Notes: a model not told the origin generated them from the letters alone. Counted from the stretch's first letter, positions 47,352-56,517 are shown. The stretch is DNA of 64,000 nucleotides from Phycisphaerales bacterium (GCA_020849615.1 JADLFW010000004.1:425479-489478); one strand, 5' to 3'. Numbers and translations: made by a program.

Positions 47352-49121
47352 ATGTCGTGGGATGTCGTGATCGTGGGCGGCGGCCCGGCGGGCAGCACCG
47401 CGGGCAGCCTGCTGAGGAAGTACAACCCGCGGCTGAACGTGCTGATCCTCGAGAAGGAGCAGTTCCCGCGCGAGCACGTCGGCGAGAGCCAGCTGCCGCT
47501 GATCAGCTTCATCCTCGAGGAGATGGGCTGCTGGGACAAGGTCGAGGCCGCCGGCTTCCCGATCAAAATCGGCGCCACCTACCGCTGGGGCCAGAGCAAC
47601 CGGCTGTGGGATTTCGAGTTCTACCCCGCCGCGCACTTCCGGGATGAGCCCCGCCCGGCCAAGTTCGAGGGCCAGCGCCGCATGACCGCGTTCCAGGTCG
47701 ACCGCGCGCTGTACGACCAGATCCTGCTCGACCACGCCCGCTCCATGGGCTGCGATGCCCGCGAGCGGACACCCGTCCGCGAGGTGCTCCGCGACCCCCT
47801 CAACCCCGACCGCATCGCGGGCCTGCGCCTCGAGAGCGGCGAGGTCGTCGAGGGACGCTACTACATCGACGGCTCGGGGGGCGCGGGCCTGCTCCGCCGG
47901 GCCATGGACATCGAGGTCGATTGCCCCACCACGCTCCGCAACATCGCGATGTGGGACTACTGGACCAACACCGACTGGGCCGTCTCGATCGGCGTCGGCG
48001 GCACCCGCGTCCAGGTGCTGAGCCTGGGCTACGGCTGGATCTGGTTCATCCCGCTCTCGCCCACGCGTACCAGCATCGGCTTCGTCACCCACGCCGACTA
48101 TTACAAGTCGTGCGGCTTGTCCCCCGGGCAGCTCTACGAAAAGGCCATCAACGATGAGCCGCGCGTCCGCGAGCTGATCCGCAACGCCTCCCGCGATGGC
48201 GAGGTCCGCACCACCAAGGACTGGTCGTTCGTCGCCCGCCGCATGACGGGCGAGAACTGGTTCCTCACCGGCGAGGCCGCCGGCTTCGCCGACCCGATCC
48301 TGGCGGGCGGGCTGACGCTCACGCAGTCGGGCGCCCGTGAATGCGCGTACACCATCCTCGAGCTCGAGAAGGGCAGGCTCGACCGTCGCTGGCTGCTCGA
48401 TACTTTCGATGAGACCCAGCGCACCCGCATCCGCCAGCACATCCGCTTCGCCGACTTCTGGTACGCCGGCAACGGCCAGTTCCCCGACCTGCAGGAGTAC
48501 ACCACGCAGATCGCCCGGGATGCCGGGCTGCGCCTCAACCCGCAGCAGGCCTTCCGCTGGCTCTCGACCGGCGGCTTCGCCGGCGACCAGGCCGAGTTCG
48601 CCTCCTTCGGCACGTTCGACCTGGGCTCGGCCAAGCAGGTCATCTCCATGTTCGTGGGCAGGAAGCCCCAGTGGCTCGTCAACAGCTACAACGTCTTCAG
48701 GCTGAACCTGGAGGGCGCCACGCGCGACCTCGTCACCTGGATGAACGAGGGCGAGATCCGCCAACTCCCCCGCTTCCGCCGCGGCGACACCACGCTCGCG
48801 CTCATCGGCATGTTCGCCGTCGTCGTCGAGGCCCTGCGCCGCCACTCGGGCGCGCAGGACATCATCCGCGACTGCCTCGCCCAGCTCGGCGCCGGGCCCG
48901 ACGACCCCGACAACATGTCCCAGCTCACCCAGCGGGCCGTGCACGTGCTGGAGGCCATGCTGACCGACGGCTGGATCTGGGGCACGTTCGACAGGAAGCT
49001 GCCGACCATGACCATCGAGATGCGGCGCGATGAGGGCGGGCTGATCCGGCCCAACCAGGATGCCCTGACGGTCCGGCTCGAAGGCCCGGGTGTGGCGGCG
49101 GCGAAGCTGCCTGGGATGTAG
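47352..49121 (+). CDS. FAD-dependent oxidoreductase related to flavin-dependent halogenases
   Basis: A 589-residue flavoprotein. The N-terminal FAD site is VVIVGGGPAGSTAGSLL (Gly-rich loop at residues 7-12), followed by REHVGESQLPLI. The halogenase-type WxWxIP motif is present as WIWFIP, and GEAAGFADPILAGGLTLT is the second FAD contact. This matches the tryptophan-halogenase/geranylgeranyl-reductase branch. Whether it halogenates cannot be told; no flavin reductase or biosynthetic partner is adjacent. The ATG at 47352 follows CCGGGGG; sequence upstream of it in the same frame is not conserved-looking. The C-terminal 150 residues are helical and of unknown role. Confidence 0.88.
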   Translation: MSWDVVIVGGGPAGSTAGSLLRKYNPRLNVLILEKEQFPREHVGESQLPLISFILEEMGCWDKVEAAGFPIKIGATYRWGQSNRLWDFEFYPAAHFRDEPRPAKFEGQRRMTAFQVDRALYDQILLDHARSMGCDARERTPVREVLRDPLNPDRIAGLRLESGEVVEGRYYIDGSGGAGLLRRAMDIEVDCPTTLRNIAMWDYWTNTDWAVSIGVGGTRVQVLSLGYGWIWFIPLSPTRTSIGFVTHADYYKSCGLSPGQLYEKAINDEPRVRELIRNASRDGEVRTTKDWSFVARRMTGENWFLTGEAAGFADPILAGGLTLTQSGARECAYTILELEKGRLDRRWLLDTFDETQRTRIRQHIRFADFWYAGNGQFPDLQEYTTQIARDAGLRLNPQQAFRWLSTGGFAGDQAEFASFGTFDLGSAKQVISMFVGRKPQWLVNSYNVFRLNLEGATRDLVTWMNEGEIRQLPRFRRGDTTLALIGMFAVVVEALRRHSGAQDIIRDCLAQLGAGPDDPDNMSQLTQRAVHVLEAMLTDGWIWGTFDRKLPTMTIEMRRDEGGLIRPNQDALTVRLEGPGVAAAKLPGM

Positions 49122-49187
49122 GGCGGAAATCGGGCCTAAAGTACTGTGAAATCGCGCTGAAGGAGGCCTGTTCTCCTAGGGATGCGC

Positions 49188-50276
49188 TCACCCCAGCGTC
49201 CTCCTCCCAAAATCCAGCTTCATCGCCTTCTTCGCCAGATGCAGCGTCTCCTCCGCGACCTGGTTCGCCCGCTTCGTCCCCGCGCGGATGATGTCGATGA
49301 CATGGTCATCTCCGCCCGGCTTCTCAAACTCGGCCCGGCGCTGGCGCATCGGCTCGAGCAGCTCGTTGATGCGCTCGGCCAGCTCCTGCTTGATGTGCCC
49401 ATCGCCGAGGTTGTCCCCCGCCGCGTAGCGGCGTTCCAGCTCCGCGATGCGGGCCTGGTCGTGGATGAAGGCCCGGACGAACGTGAAGAGGATGTTGGAG
49501 GTGTCGCCCGGCTCCGTGGGGCTCTGCCTGCCGGTCGTGATCTTGCCGATCTTCTTCTGCACTTCCTTAGGCGCATCGCTCAGCATGATCGCGTTGCCCA
49601 GCGATTTGCTCATCTTCTGCTTGCCATCGATGCCGGGCAGGCGCCCGATGCGCCCGATCAACGCCTTGGGCACCGGGAACACGCCCCCCGCCTGCTCGTG
49701 CTCCTCCGGCGGCACGCGGTTGCCCACACCGCAGTAGAGCTGGTTGAACTTCAGCGCCACATCCCGGCACATCTCGATGTGCGCCTCCTGGTCCTCGCCC
49801 ACCGGCACCAGGTCCGGGCGGAACGCCAGGATGTCCGCGCACTGCCCCACCGCGTACATCGGGAACCCGAAGGAATAGGTGTCGCCCAGCCCCTTGGCGT
49901 CGATCTCGGTCTTCAGCGTCGGGTTGCGCATCACCTTGTTGAAGGGCAGCAGCATCGCGAAGAACCACGTCAGCTCCGCGATCGCCGGCACCTCGGTCTG
50001 CAGCACGATCGTGCTCCGCGCGGGGTCGATCCCCGCCGCCAGCCAGTCCTTTACGATCTCGATCGTGTCCTGGCGGATCTCCGCGGGCTTGTCGGCCCGG
50101 GTGGTGAAGGCGTGCATGTTGGCCAGCAGGAAGTAGCAGTCGTACTGGTCCTGCAGGCGCAGGCGGTTCTCGAGCGAGCCGACAAAGTGGCCCAGGTGCA
50201 GGCGGCCCGTCGGGGTGTCGCCGGTCAGCACGCGTCGCTTGGTTGAGGCCGGGGCCGGGGCGGGGGCGGTGGACAT
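49188..50276 (-). CDS. trpS: Tryptophan--tRNA ligase
   Basis: Class I aminoacyl-tRNA synthetase that charges tRNA-Trp. Seen: the HIGH-like TPTGRLHLGHFVGSL (residues 21-35), KQKMSKSLGN, and core motifs YFLLANMHAF, PVGEDQEAHIE and VPKALIGRIGRLPG. At 362 residues it is slightly longer than usual. The ATG at 50276 is preferred; an in-frame ATG 15 codons upstream lacks support. TACACT is 8 bases upstream and there is no Shine-Dalgarno sequence. It converges with the flavoprotein gene, 66 bases apart. Confidence 0.95.
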   Translation of the reverse strand: MSTAPAPAPASTKRRVLTGDTPTGRLHLGHFVGSLENRLRLQDQYDCYFLLANMHAFTTRADKPAEIRQDTIEIVKDWLAAGIDPARSTIVLQTEVPAIAELTWFFAMLLPFNKVMRNPTLKTEIDAKGLGDTYSFGFPMYAVGQCADILAFRPDLVPVGEDQEAHIEMCRDVALKFNQLYCGVGNRVPPEEHEQAGGVFPVPKALIGRIGRLPGIDGKQKMSKSLGNAIMLSDAPKEVQKKIGKITTGRQSPTEPGDTSNILFTFVRAFIHDQARIAELERRYAAGDNLGDGHIKQELAERINELLEPMRQRRAEFEKPGGDDHVIDIIRAGTKRANQVAEETLHLAKKAMKLDFGRRTLG

Positions 50277-50284
50277 AGGGCCCA

Positions 50285-50290
50285 AGTGTA
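50285..50290 (-). promoter_or_regulatory. TACACT -10-like element, likely leaderless start of trpS
   Basis: On the minus strand TACACT is followed by 8 bases and then the trpS ATG. There is no ribosome-binding site. Confidence 0.4.
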
Positions 50291-50331
50291 GACGCCGGGC
50301 CAAGCCTCCCACCCTGGCCAAGCGCGGCCCC

Positions 50332-51258
50332 TCAACCCGCCCGCACCCTCCATCGCGGCAACGCCACCACCGCGGCCGCGATCAGCACGGTCGCAAAGGT
50401 GCCGGGCCCCGGGATGCACTCGGCCCGGTAGCCCCAGTGCACACCCTCGAAGAGCCATATCTCTCCGGTCGGGACGCCGCCCGGTGTGCCGAGCGCGAGG
50501 TAGGTGTAGAAATCGTACTGCCAGTGCTCGCCCATCGCCTCCGGACATCGACCTCCGCACCTGTCCCCGTGGGCGCGGCAGCCGTCCTGCGGGGCATCGA
50601 AGAGCCAGTATTCGGGGTGGCCCACATCGCTGATGTGCTCCAGCTCTTCCGGGTCGTAGTAGTACGGGCCTACCGTGCTGTTGATGCCGGCGCTCTGCTC
50701 GGAAATGCAGTACCCGCCCTGGCTTACATAGAACTGCAGCCAATAGAAGTCGCCGCCCGGCAGCAGCAGATCACGGATCTCGTAGTCTCTCGGAGTAGGT
50801 TCGAACGTCATTTCGAGCTGGGCGCCGTGCATGCAGTGCGATGAGAACCGCTGCGGCAGCGGATCGCCCGACCTCCAGTCCGGCGGCAGGATGTACGGGT
50901 CGCACAGGTGCGCGTCGTAGGTGGTGACCAGTACCCGCCCCGTTAACGACTCACCGCCGATGAAGTGGGGCGTCCAGCCCGGGTATGCATCGGAGAGCGC
51001 GACAGCGACCGGTGAGCCGGCGTGCGGGCCCGCGAGCTTTTCCAACGTGGGGATCCAGGTTCTGCAGTAGGCCTCAGGCGGCTCGCCCGGACATTGATGC
51101 CGCAGATCAGCAACGCTGGTCTCCGGCGGTCGAATGTAGATCGTGGCCCGGGCCAGGCCTGCGGTGGCGGCCAGCACGCCGACCGCGGTCAGGCATCTCC
51201 TGATCGCCTTCCGATGGGCATCGGATCCGCGGCGCAACCCTCGCATGGAATGGGCCAT
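50332..51258 (-). CDS. Secreted protein with PEP-CTERM-like sorting signal
   Basis: A 308-residue exported protein of unknown function. AAGGAG lies 8 bases before the ATG at 51258. A twin-Arg-like basic stretch (HRKAIRRCLTAVG) precedes the hydrophobic signal core VLAATAGLARA. The mature part has several Cys (CPGEPPEAYC, CGGRCPEAMG) and Trp/Tyr-rich strands. The C-terminus is ECIPGPGTFATVLIAAAVVA then LPRWRVRAG: a Pro motif, a TM helix and a basic tail, the layout of PEP-CTERM signals processed by exosortase. It thus uses a different anchor from the GC proteins. No exosortase gene is in the window. Confidence 0.7.
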   Translation of the reverse strand: MAHSMRGLRRGSDAHRKAIRRCLTAVGVLAATAGLARATIYIRPPETSVADLRHQCPGEPPEAYCRTWIPTLEKLAGPHAGSPVAVALSDAYPGWTPHFIGGESLTGRVLVTTYDAHLCDPYILPPDWRSGDPLPQRFSSHCMHGAQLEMTFEPTPRDYEIRDLLLPGGDFYWLQFYVSQGGYCISEQSAGINSTVGPYYYDPEELEHISDVGHPEYWLFDAPQDGCRAHGDRCGGRCPEAMGEHWQYDFYTYLALGTPGGVPTGEIWLFEGVHWGYRAECIPGPGTFATVLIAAAVVALPRWRVRAG

Positions 51259-51381
51259 GGGTGCGCTCCTTGTTTCAACTCGGATGCGCGCGCCGTCACG
51301 CGGGGCGTGCGGCATCGACGATTGATGGCCGCCATGATAGAAGCCGGGCCCGGCCGATCCCCACAGGGAAACGCCAGCAAT

Positions 51382-53061
51382 TCACACCCCGACGGCCGAC
51401 GGCGCCGCCAGCATCAGCAGGTGCCGGATGGTGCTGATCAGCGTGCCCTGGGCTACCGGCTTGGCGAGGTACCCCGCGCACCCCAGCTCAGCGCAGAGCT
51501 GCGAATCCTCCTCCGTCGCCGCCGAGGTCAGCGCGATGATCGGCGTCGGGTGGTTCATCTCCCGCAAAGCCCGGGCCGCCGCGTACCCATCCAGCGCCGG
51601 CATCGACAACAGCACCATGTCGAAGTGCGGCAGCGCCCCGGGATCGCCGGGCCAGGCGCCCTGCGCGGTCAGCGCGTCGATCGCCGCGTTCCCGGACCCC
51701 GCCAGCGCCACTACCGCCCCCGCCTGCCTTAGCTGCAGCGACAGCAGACGCTGCGTGTCGATGTGGTCATCGACCACCAGGACGCGGACCCGGGCCAGCG
51801 GCCGCGGGCCCGCATCCGGCTCCGACATCATCCCCGGGCCGATGGCCGGCAGTGAATGCCCCGGCTGAAACGTCGGCAGCGTCACCGAGAAGATGCTGCC
51901 CACCCCCGGCGTCGACACGACGCCGATCTCTCCGTGCAGCAGCCGCGTCAGCAGCTGGCTGACGCGCAGGCCCAGCGCCATCCCCGCCAGACGCCGCGTC
52001 GGCGCCGCATCGGCGGGCCCGGCGGGTTTGAACAGCCGGGCCGCCTGCTCGGGCGTCAGCCCAGGCCCGGTGTCCACGATGTCGAAGCGGATCTGACCGA
52101 CCTCGGCGGCGGGCCTGACGCACAGCGTCACCGAGCCCCGGTCGGTCAGCCGCACCGCGTTGGCTGCGAGCGTCGCGAGCACCTGCCGGACGCGCGCCGG
52201 GTCTGAGTACAGCGTCGTGGCCGCCCGCGCGTCGATATCGACCGCGAAGCGCAGATTCTTCTCCCGGGCCAGCGGCTGGATGTCCCGCTGCACTTCGGCC
52301 ACCAGGTCCGCCACCGGGAAGGGCCGCTGGTCCACCGACAGCGTCCCCGCCTCCACGCGGGAGTAGTCGAGCATGTCGTTAACCACCGCCAGCAGCTGGC
52401 GGCCGTTGCGGCGGATCGTGCCGAGGAACTCCCGGCGCTGGGCGGTGTCGATGTCGTCATCCGCAAGGAGGTCTGTGAACCCCAGGATCGCGGTGAGCGG
52501 TGTGCGCAGCTCGTGCCCCATCCCGGCGATGAAGTGCGAGGTGGCCCGCCCCTCCTTCTCGGCCCGGATCGTCGCGACGCGGGCGTTGAGGGCATCCGCG
52601 GCGATGTCGGCCAGGCGCCGGAGGGTCATGGCGTCGGTCTCGCTCAGCGTCCGCGGCGCGTGGTCGATGATGCACAGGGCGCCGACCGCGTGCCCTTCGA
52701 GCGTCCTGATGGGCGCGGCGGCGTAGAACCGCACGCCGGGCCCGCCCGTGACCAGCGGGTTGTCCGCGAACCGCGGATCCAGCGTGGCGTCGGGCACCAC
52801 CATCACCTCGTCGCCCAGGATCGCGTGCGCGCAGAACGCGATGCCCCGCGAAGTCTGCTCCACGCAGAACCCCACCGACGACTTGAACCACTGCCGCTCA
52901 CGGTCCACCAGGCTCACCGCCGCAATCGGCGCCCGCAGCACGTCGCGGGCCAGCGCCACGATGCGGTCAAAGGTCGGCTCCGGGCCCGTGTCCAGCACCT
53001 GCAGCTGCCGGAGCGCGGCCAGGCGGGCGGTCTCGTCGGATGGGATTGGCGCTGCCTGCAT
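51382..53061 (-). CDS. GAF sensor histidine kinase with degenerate receiver domain
   Basis: A 559-residue cytoplasmic hybrid kinase. GAF domain about 20-160 (IVALARDVLRAPIAAVSLVD ... VGALCIIDH). HisKA with phospho-acceptor His183 in GMGHELRTPLTAILGF. HATPase_c has the N box as LAANAVRLT and DTGPGLTPEQAARLF. The C-terminal receiver has the acidic pair VVDDHIDTQ, LTSAA (Thr) and LAKPV (Lys), but the phospho-accepting Asp is missing: MVLLSMPALDGY reads Ser where LMDxxMPxxDG has Asp, and the loop is two residues shorter. The receiver is therefore probably not phosphorylated. AGGAG lies 7 bases before the ATG. No response-regulator gene is adjacent. Confidence 0.9.
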   Translation of the reverse strand: MQAAPIPSDETARLAALRQLQVLDTGPEPTFDRIVALARDVLRAPIAAVSLVDRERQWFKSSVGFCVEQTSRGIAFCAHAILGDEVMVVPDATLDPRFADNPLVTGGPGVRFYAAAPIRTLEGHAVGALCIIDHAPRTLSETDAMTLRRLADIAADALNARVATIRAEKEGRATSHFIAGMGHELRTPLTAILGFTDLLADDDIDTAQRREFLGTIRRNGRQLLAVVNDMLDYSRVEAGTLSVDQRPFPVADLVAEVQRDIQPLAREKNLRFAVDIDARAATTLYSDPARVRQVLATLAANAVRLTDRGSVTLCVRPAAEVGQIRFDIVDTGPGLTPEQAARLFKPAGPADAAPTRRLAGMALGLRVSQLLTRLLHGEIGVVSTPGVGSIFSVTLPTFQPGHSLPAIGPGMMSEPDAGPRPLARVRVLVVDDHIDTQRLLSLQLRQAGAVVALAGSGNAAIDALTAQGAWPGDPGALPHFDMVLLSMPALDGYAAARALREMNHPTPIIALTSAATEEDSQLCAELGCAGYLAKPVAQGTLISTIRHLLMLAAPSAVGV

Positions 53062-53173
53062 TCGATTCTCCTGCGGTGCACAGGGGATCGGCCCGCTCGA
53101 ACCGGGCGGTGCATGGGGTGATCACTCCGCTTCTGGCTCGACCCGGCGGTTCCCGGACGCGCCGCCGGTCCGA

Positions 53174-54109
53174 TCACCTCAGCAACAGCGCCAGCGCCAC
53201 GTTGAGCAGGTTGAACGCCGCGTGCATCACGATCGGGACCACCGGGCTGCGCGTCCGCTCGTACGCCACCCCTATCGCCAGCCCGAGAACCAGCAGCACC
53301 GGCAGCGCGTGCGTCTCCGCCACCCCGATATGCACCGCCGCGAACAGCACCGCGGTCGTGATGACGGCGGGCCAGGCCCGCCTCCAAAGCCCCAGCAGCG
53401 CCGTCTGCAGGAACACCCGGTACATGATCTCCTCGATGATCGGCGCGCCCACCACCGCGCCCGCCGCCATCCCCCACGCCCACACGCTGTCGCGGTGATC
53501 GATGATCTGCCTCAGCGACTCGTGCGCCACCGGCGACAGCGGCTCGCCGCGGATCCGCGTCGCGACCAGCACCGATACCCCCGTCACCGTGTGGATGATC
53601 GGATACGCCAGCGCGAACGCCAGCAGCCCCATCGGGATCGCCCGGGCCCGGATGACCAGCCCCTCCGCCGCGCCCCGCAGCGCATGGATCATGAACCCCG
53701 CCGCCGCCAGCGCCGCGGCGTACGACGCCGCGTGCGTGATCGCGGCCCGCCGCACCGCCTCAACCCCCGCCGCCGGCGCGGCTCCCGGCCCCCCCAGCGC
53801 CGCCATCCCCAGCGCCGCCCCCAGCTGCGCCGCCATGAACACCACCACACCCGCCACCAGCCACACAAACCACGGCACACCCTCCACCCGCCGCGCGGGC
53901 CGGCGTGCGAACGACCCGGGCCGGATCACATCCCACCGCCACAAGATCGCCAGCGACACCGCCGCCAGCCCCGCCGAGATGAAGAACGGGCCCGCGGAGA
54001 CCGATAAGGAGCCCGGCGGCCCCCCGGCCGCCCCCGCCGCGTCCTGGCCCGCCGGTTCACCCGCCCACGCGCGGGCCGGGATGGCGACCACAAGGAGGCC
54101 AACAATCAA
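53174..54109 (-). CDS. CPBP-family intramembrane protease-like protein
   Basis: Polytopic membrane protein of the CPBP (Abi/CAAX-protease-like) family, about 311 residues. The family motifs are EEIMYRVFLQ (the EExxxR pair), FAAVHIGVAE and IVMHAAFNLL (HxxxN), which build the metal site in the membrane. The N-terminus IVGLLVVAIPARAWAGEP looks like a signal peptide. A TTG at 54109 is the nearest plausible start; upstream frame overlaps trpC, so the start is uncertain. It is divergent from trpC with almost no gap. Such proteins may process prenylated or bacteriocin-like substrates; the target is unknown. Confidence 0.8.
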   Translation of the reverse strand: MIVGLLVVAIPARAWAGEPAGQDAAGAAGGPPGSLSVSAGPFFISAGLAAVSLAILWRWDVIRPGSFARRPARRVEGVPWFVWLVAGVVVFMAAQLGAALGMAALGGPGAAPAAGVEAVRRAAITHAASYAAALAAAGFMIHALRGAAEGLVIRARAIPMGLLAFALAYPIIHTVTGVSVLVATRIRGEPLSPVAHESLRQIIDHRDSVWAWGMAAGAVVGAPIIEEIMYRVFLQTALLGLWRRAWPAVITTAVLFAAVHIGVAETHALPVLLVLGLAIGVAYERTRSPVVPIVMHAAFNLLNVALALLLR

Positions 54110-54113
54110 CCCC

Positions 54114-54947
54114 GTGACCCCCGTGCTGCGAGAAATCGTCGACCACAAGCGCGAGGAGATCGCCCGCGCCAAGGCCGCCATCTCCATGGCCGAGCTCGAA
54201 GCCCTCGTCGCCCAGGAAGACCCCCCGCGCAACTTCTTCGCCGCCGTCACCCGCCACCCCGCCCCCGACCACACCGCCGTCATCGCCGAGGTGAAGCGGC
54301 GCAGCCCATCCGCCGGTCTCATCCGGCCCGAATACGACGGGAATGCCTTCCGCCCCGAAGCCATCGCCAGAACGTACCACGAGGCGGGCGCCTCGGCGAT
54401 CTCCTGCCTCACCGATGAACGCTTTTTCGGCGGCCACCTCTCCTTCATCCACCGCATCAAGGACGCCGTCCCCATCCCCGTCCTCCGCAAGGATTTCCTC
54501 ATCGACCCCTGGCAGCTCTGGGAAAGCCGGGCCGCCGGCGCCGACGCCGTCCTCCTCATCGCCGAATGCCTCACCGAGGGCGAGCTCATCGACATGCTCA
54601 TCCTCGCCCAGCAGCTCCTCCTCACCGTCCTGCTCGAAGTCCACGAGATGGACAACCTCCTGAAAGTCCGCCCCCACGTCGGCTTCCCCCACCCCAGCTA
54701 CGCCCTCCTGGGCATCAACAACCGCGACCTCTCCTCCATGCAGGTCGACCTCAACCACACCCTGCGCCTCGTCGACCTCGTCGATGACCGCAGTATCCTC
54801 GTCAGCGAATCCGGGATCCGCTCCGCCCGCGACCTCGCCAAGCTCCGCGAAGCCGGCGTGCGGATCGTCCTCGTGGGCGAGCACCTGATGCGGCAGGCCG
54901 ACCCCGGCGCCGCCCTGCGGGAGATGCTCAATGGCAAACCGGCCTAG
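54114..54947 (+). CDS. trpC: Indole-3-glycerol-phosphate synthase
   Basis: Closes the indole ring in tryptophan biosynthesis (CdRP to indole-3-glycerol phosphate). TIM-barrel motifs: VIAEVKRRSPSAG (catalytic Lys), SCLTDERFFGG (Glu), VPVLRKDFLID (general acid Lys), AECLTEGELIDM, LGINNRDLSSMQVDL and SESGIRSARDL. At 277 residues the length is normal. AAGGAGG precedes the GTG at 54114 by 15 bases; another in-frame start is the ATG at 54081. The start VTPVLREIVDHKREE agrees with the family. The stop overlaps the next gene by 17 bases. No other trp biosynthesis gene is nearby. Confidence 0.94.
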   Translation: MTPVLREIVDHKREEIARAKAAISMAELEALVAQEDPPRNFFAAVTRHPAPDHTAVIAEVKRRSPSAGLIRPEYDGNAFRPEAIARTYHEAGASAISCLTDERFFGGHLSFIHRIKDAVPIPVLRKDFLIDPWQLWESRAAGADAVLLIAECLTEGELIDMLILAQQLLLTVLLEVHEMDNLLKVRPHVGFPHPSYALLGINNRDLSSMQVDLNHTLRLVDLVDDRSILVSESGIRSARDLAKLREAGVRIVLVGEHLMRQADPGAALREMLNGKPA

Positions 54948-56424
54948 CCCCGATTCCCCAGCCGGGCCCGCGCGCCGCGCCGCCACGCTCGCCGCGGCCG
55001 CGCTGCTCTGCGCCGGGCCCGCCCTCGCCCAGGACCTCCCCAACACCCTCCCCGATCGCCTCCGCCCACCCCAGCCAAGTCAGTCCCAGCCAAACCAGTC
55101 CCAACCGGGCCAGTCCCAACCGGCCCAGCCCGACGACTCCCCCGCGGATCGCGCCCGGCCCGTCCACCCGCCCGCCACCACCGGCAACCCCGATGAAGAG
55201 ACCGATCCGGGCCGGCGCATCATCCTGCAGTCCTCCCGCGCCATCCGCGAGCTCAACTCGCTCTCCTACCGCTCGAAGTTCTTCGGCACCGGGCCGATCG
55301 AGCAGATCGCGCCCCGCGGCGATGGCCTCGTCCGCATGGCCCGCTCCGAACGCAACGAGCGCGTGTGGGTCCAGCGCGCCACCGGCACCGGCATGCCCAA
55401 GGCGGGCGACCCCGAGCTGACCTTCGATGTCTCGTGGCAGGAAGTGGGCGTCGAGTGGGTGGACCACGCGCAGAAGAAGCTGATGGCCCGGCCGCTCCGC
55501 CAGGCCAAGGGCCCGGCCTATCAGGTCGCCGGCGCGGTCCGACTCCTCGAACTGCTGGATGCGACTCCCCTCTCCAAGGAGATCCAGGCCGAGGGCTTCA
55601 CGCTCGAATCCCCCACCGAGCTCGACGGCGTCCCCTGCCAGGTCGTCCTCATCACCCTCGCGGGCGGGCGCACCCAGACCCGCTGGTGGATCGCCGACAC
55701 CGACCACCTCCCCCGCAAGATGTCCCGCCTCTTCAGCGGGCCCAACGGCAGCGGCGAGATCGTCATCGAGCTGACCGAAGTCACCCCCAACGCCCCCCTC
55801 AGCGCCGCCGACCTCCAAGTGCAGCTCCCCCCCGGCTATTCCCGCGATGAAGCCGGGCCCGCGATCGTCCCGCCCAACGCCCGCCGCGACATCGACGCCC
55901 CGGCCGCCACCCCCGACAACTCCAACCACCGCGCCGATGCGCCCCCGGCCCCCGCTCACCCGGCCGCCCCCGCCTTCGAACTCCCCGCCGCCGCCGGCGG
56001 CAAGGTCTCCCTCGCCTCGCTGACGGGCCACGTCGTCGTCCTGCAGTTCTGGGGCACCTGGCACCTCCCCAGCCGGGCCGCGTGCGCCGACCTCCAGGCC
56101 CTCACCAGGCAGTTCGAGAACCAGAAAGTCAAGGTCTTCGCCCTCTCCATCCGCGAACGCGATGATGGCGCTCCCCGCGAGTTCATCCGGGCCAACAACT
56201 ACACCTTCGGCCTCCTCCTCGACGCCGACAAGACCGCCGATGCCTACGGCGTGGCCCGCTACCCCACCTATGCCGTGATCGGGCCGGGCGGAGAACTCCT
56301 CGACACCATCGTCGGCTACAAAAAGGATGAGACCTTCAAGAAGCTCGCCGAAGCCGTGGCCCGCGCCGTCGCCGCCATGAGCCCCACCCAGGCGACGGGC
56401 CCGGCGCCGACCGACGGCGGCTGA
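54931..56424 (+). CDS. Secreted protein with TlpA-like fold lacking CxxC
   Basis: A 497-residue exported protein, overlapping trpC by 17 bases. The signal peptide ends GPALAQ and is followed by a Gln/Ser/Pro tandem (SQPNQSQPGQSQPAQP). Residues ~90-310 form an outer-membrane-lipoprotein-carrier-like or DUF2092-like beta domain (RAIRELNSLSYRSKF ... WWIADTDHLPRKMSRLF). Residues ~345-480 are a TlpA/AhpC-type thioredoxin fold (VVVLQFWGTW ... VKVFALSIRERDD). In the active site the usual WCxPC is WHLPS (HLPS at 378-381), so both redox cysteines are absent; a single Cys occurs a few residues later (SRAACADL). Classical disulphide exchange is therefore unlikely. Confidence 0.82.
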   Translation: MANRPSPDSPAGPARRAATLAAAALLCAGPALAQDLPNTLPDRLRPPQPSQSQPNQSQPGQSQPAQPDDSPADRARPVHPPATTGNPDEETDPGRRIILQSSRAIRELNSLSYRSKFFGTGPIEQIAPRGDGLVRMARSERNERVWVQRATGTGMPKAGDPELTFDVSWQEVGVEWVDHAQKKLMARPLRQAKGPAYQVAGAVRLLELLDATPLSKEIQAEGFTLESPTELDGVPCQVVLITLAGGRTQTRWWIADTDHLPRKMSRLFSGPNGSGEIVIELTEVTPNAPLSAADLQVQLPPGYSRDEAGPAIVPPNARRDIDAPAATPDNSNHRADAPPAPAHPAAPAFELPAAAGGKVSLASLTGHVVVLQFWGTWHLPSRAACADLQALTRQFENQKVKVFALSIRERDDGAPREFIRANNYTFGLLLDADKTADAYGVARYPTYAVIGPGGELLDTIVGYKKDETFKKLAEAVARAVAAMSPTQATGPAPTDGG

Positions 56425-56467
56425 ACAAGCAGCCCGTGCAACAGGTAGCCCGAGCGTCAGCGAGGGC

Positions 56468-56517
56468 GTTCTTCTCTTCTCTTCTCTTCGTTTCTCTTCT
56501 CTTCTTTCGCTTCTTCA
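56468..56517. repeat. Pyrimidine-rich simple repeat
   Basis: About 50 bases of TTCTC/TTCTT units on the plus strand, between the stops of the convergent redoxin-like and pirin genes. It probably arose by slippage; its T runs may help termination on the plus strand. Confidence 0.6.

Noticed and set aside
56468..56517. Pyrimidine tract as CRISPR-like or coding repeat
   Set aside because: Units are 5-6 bases without spacers; it is a simple-sequence repeat between convergent genes.
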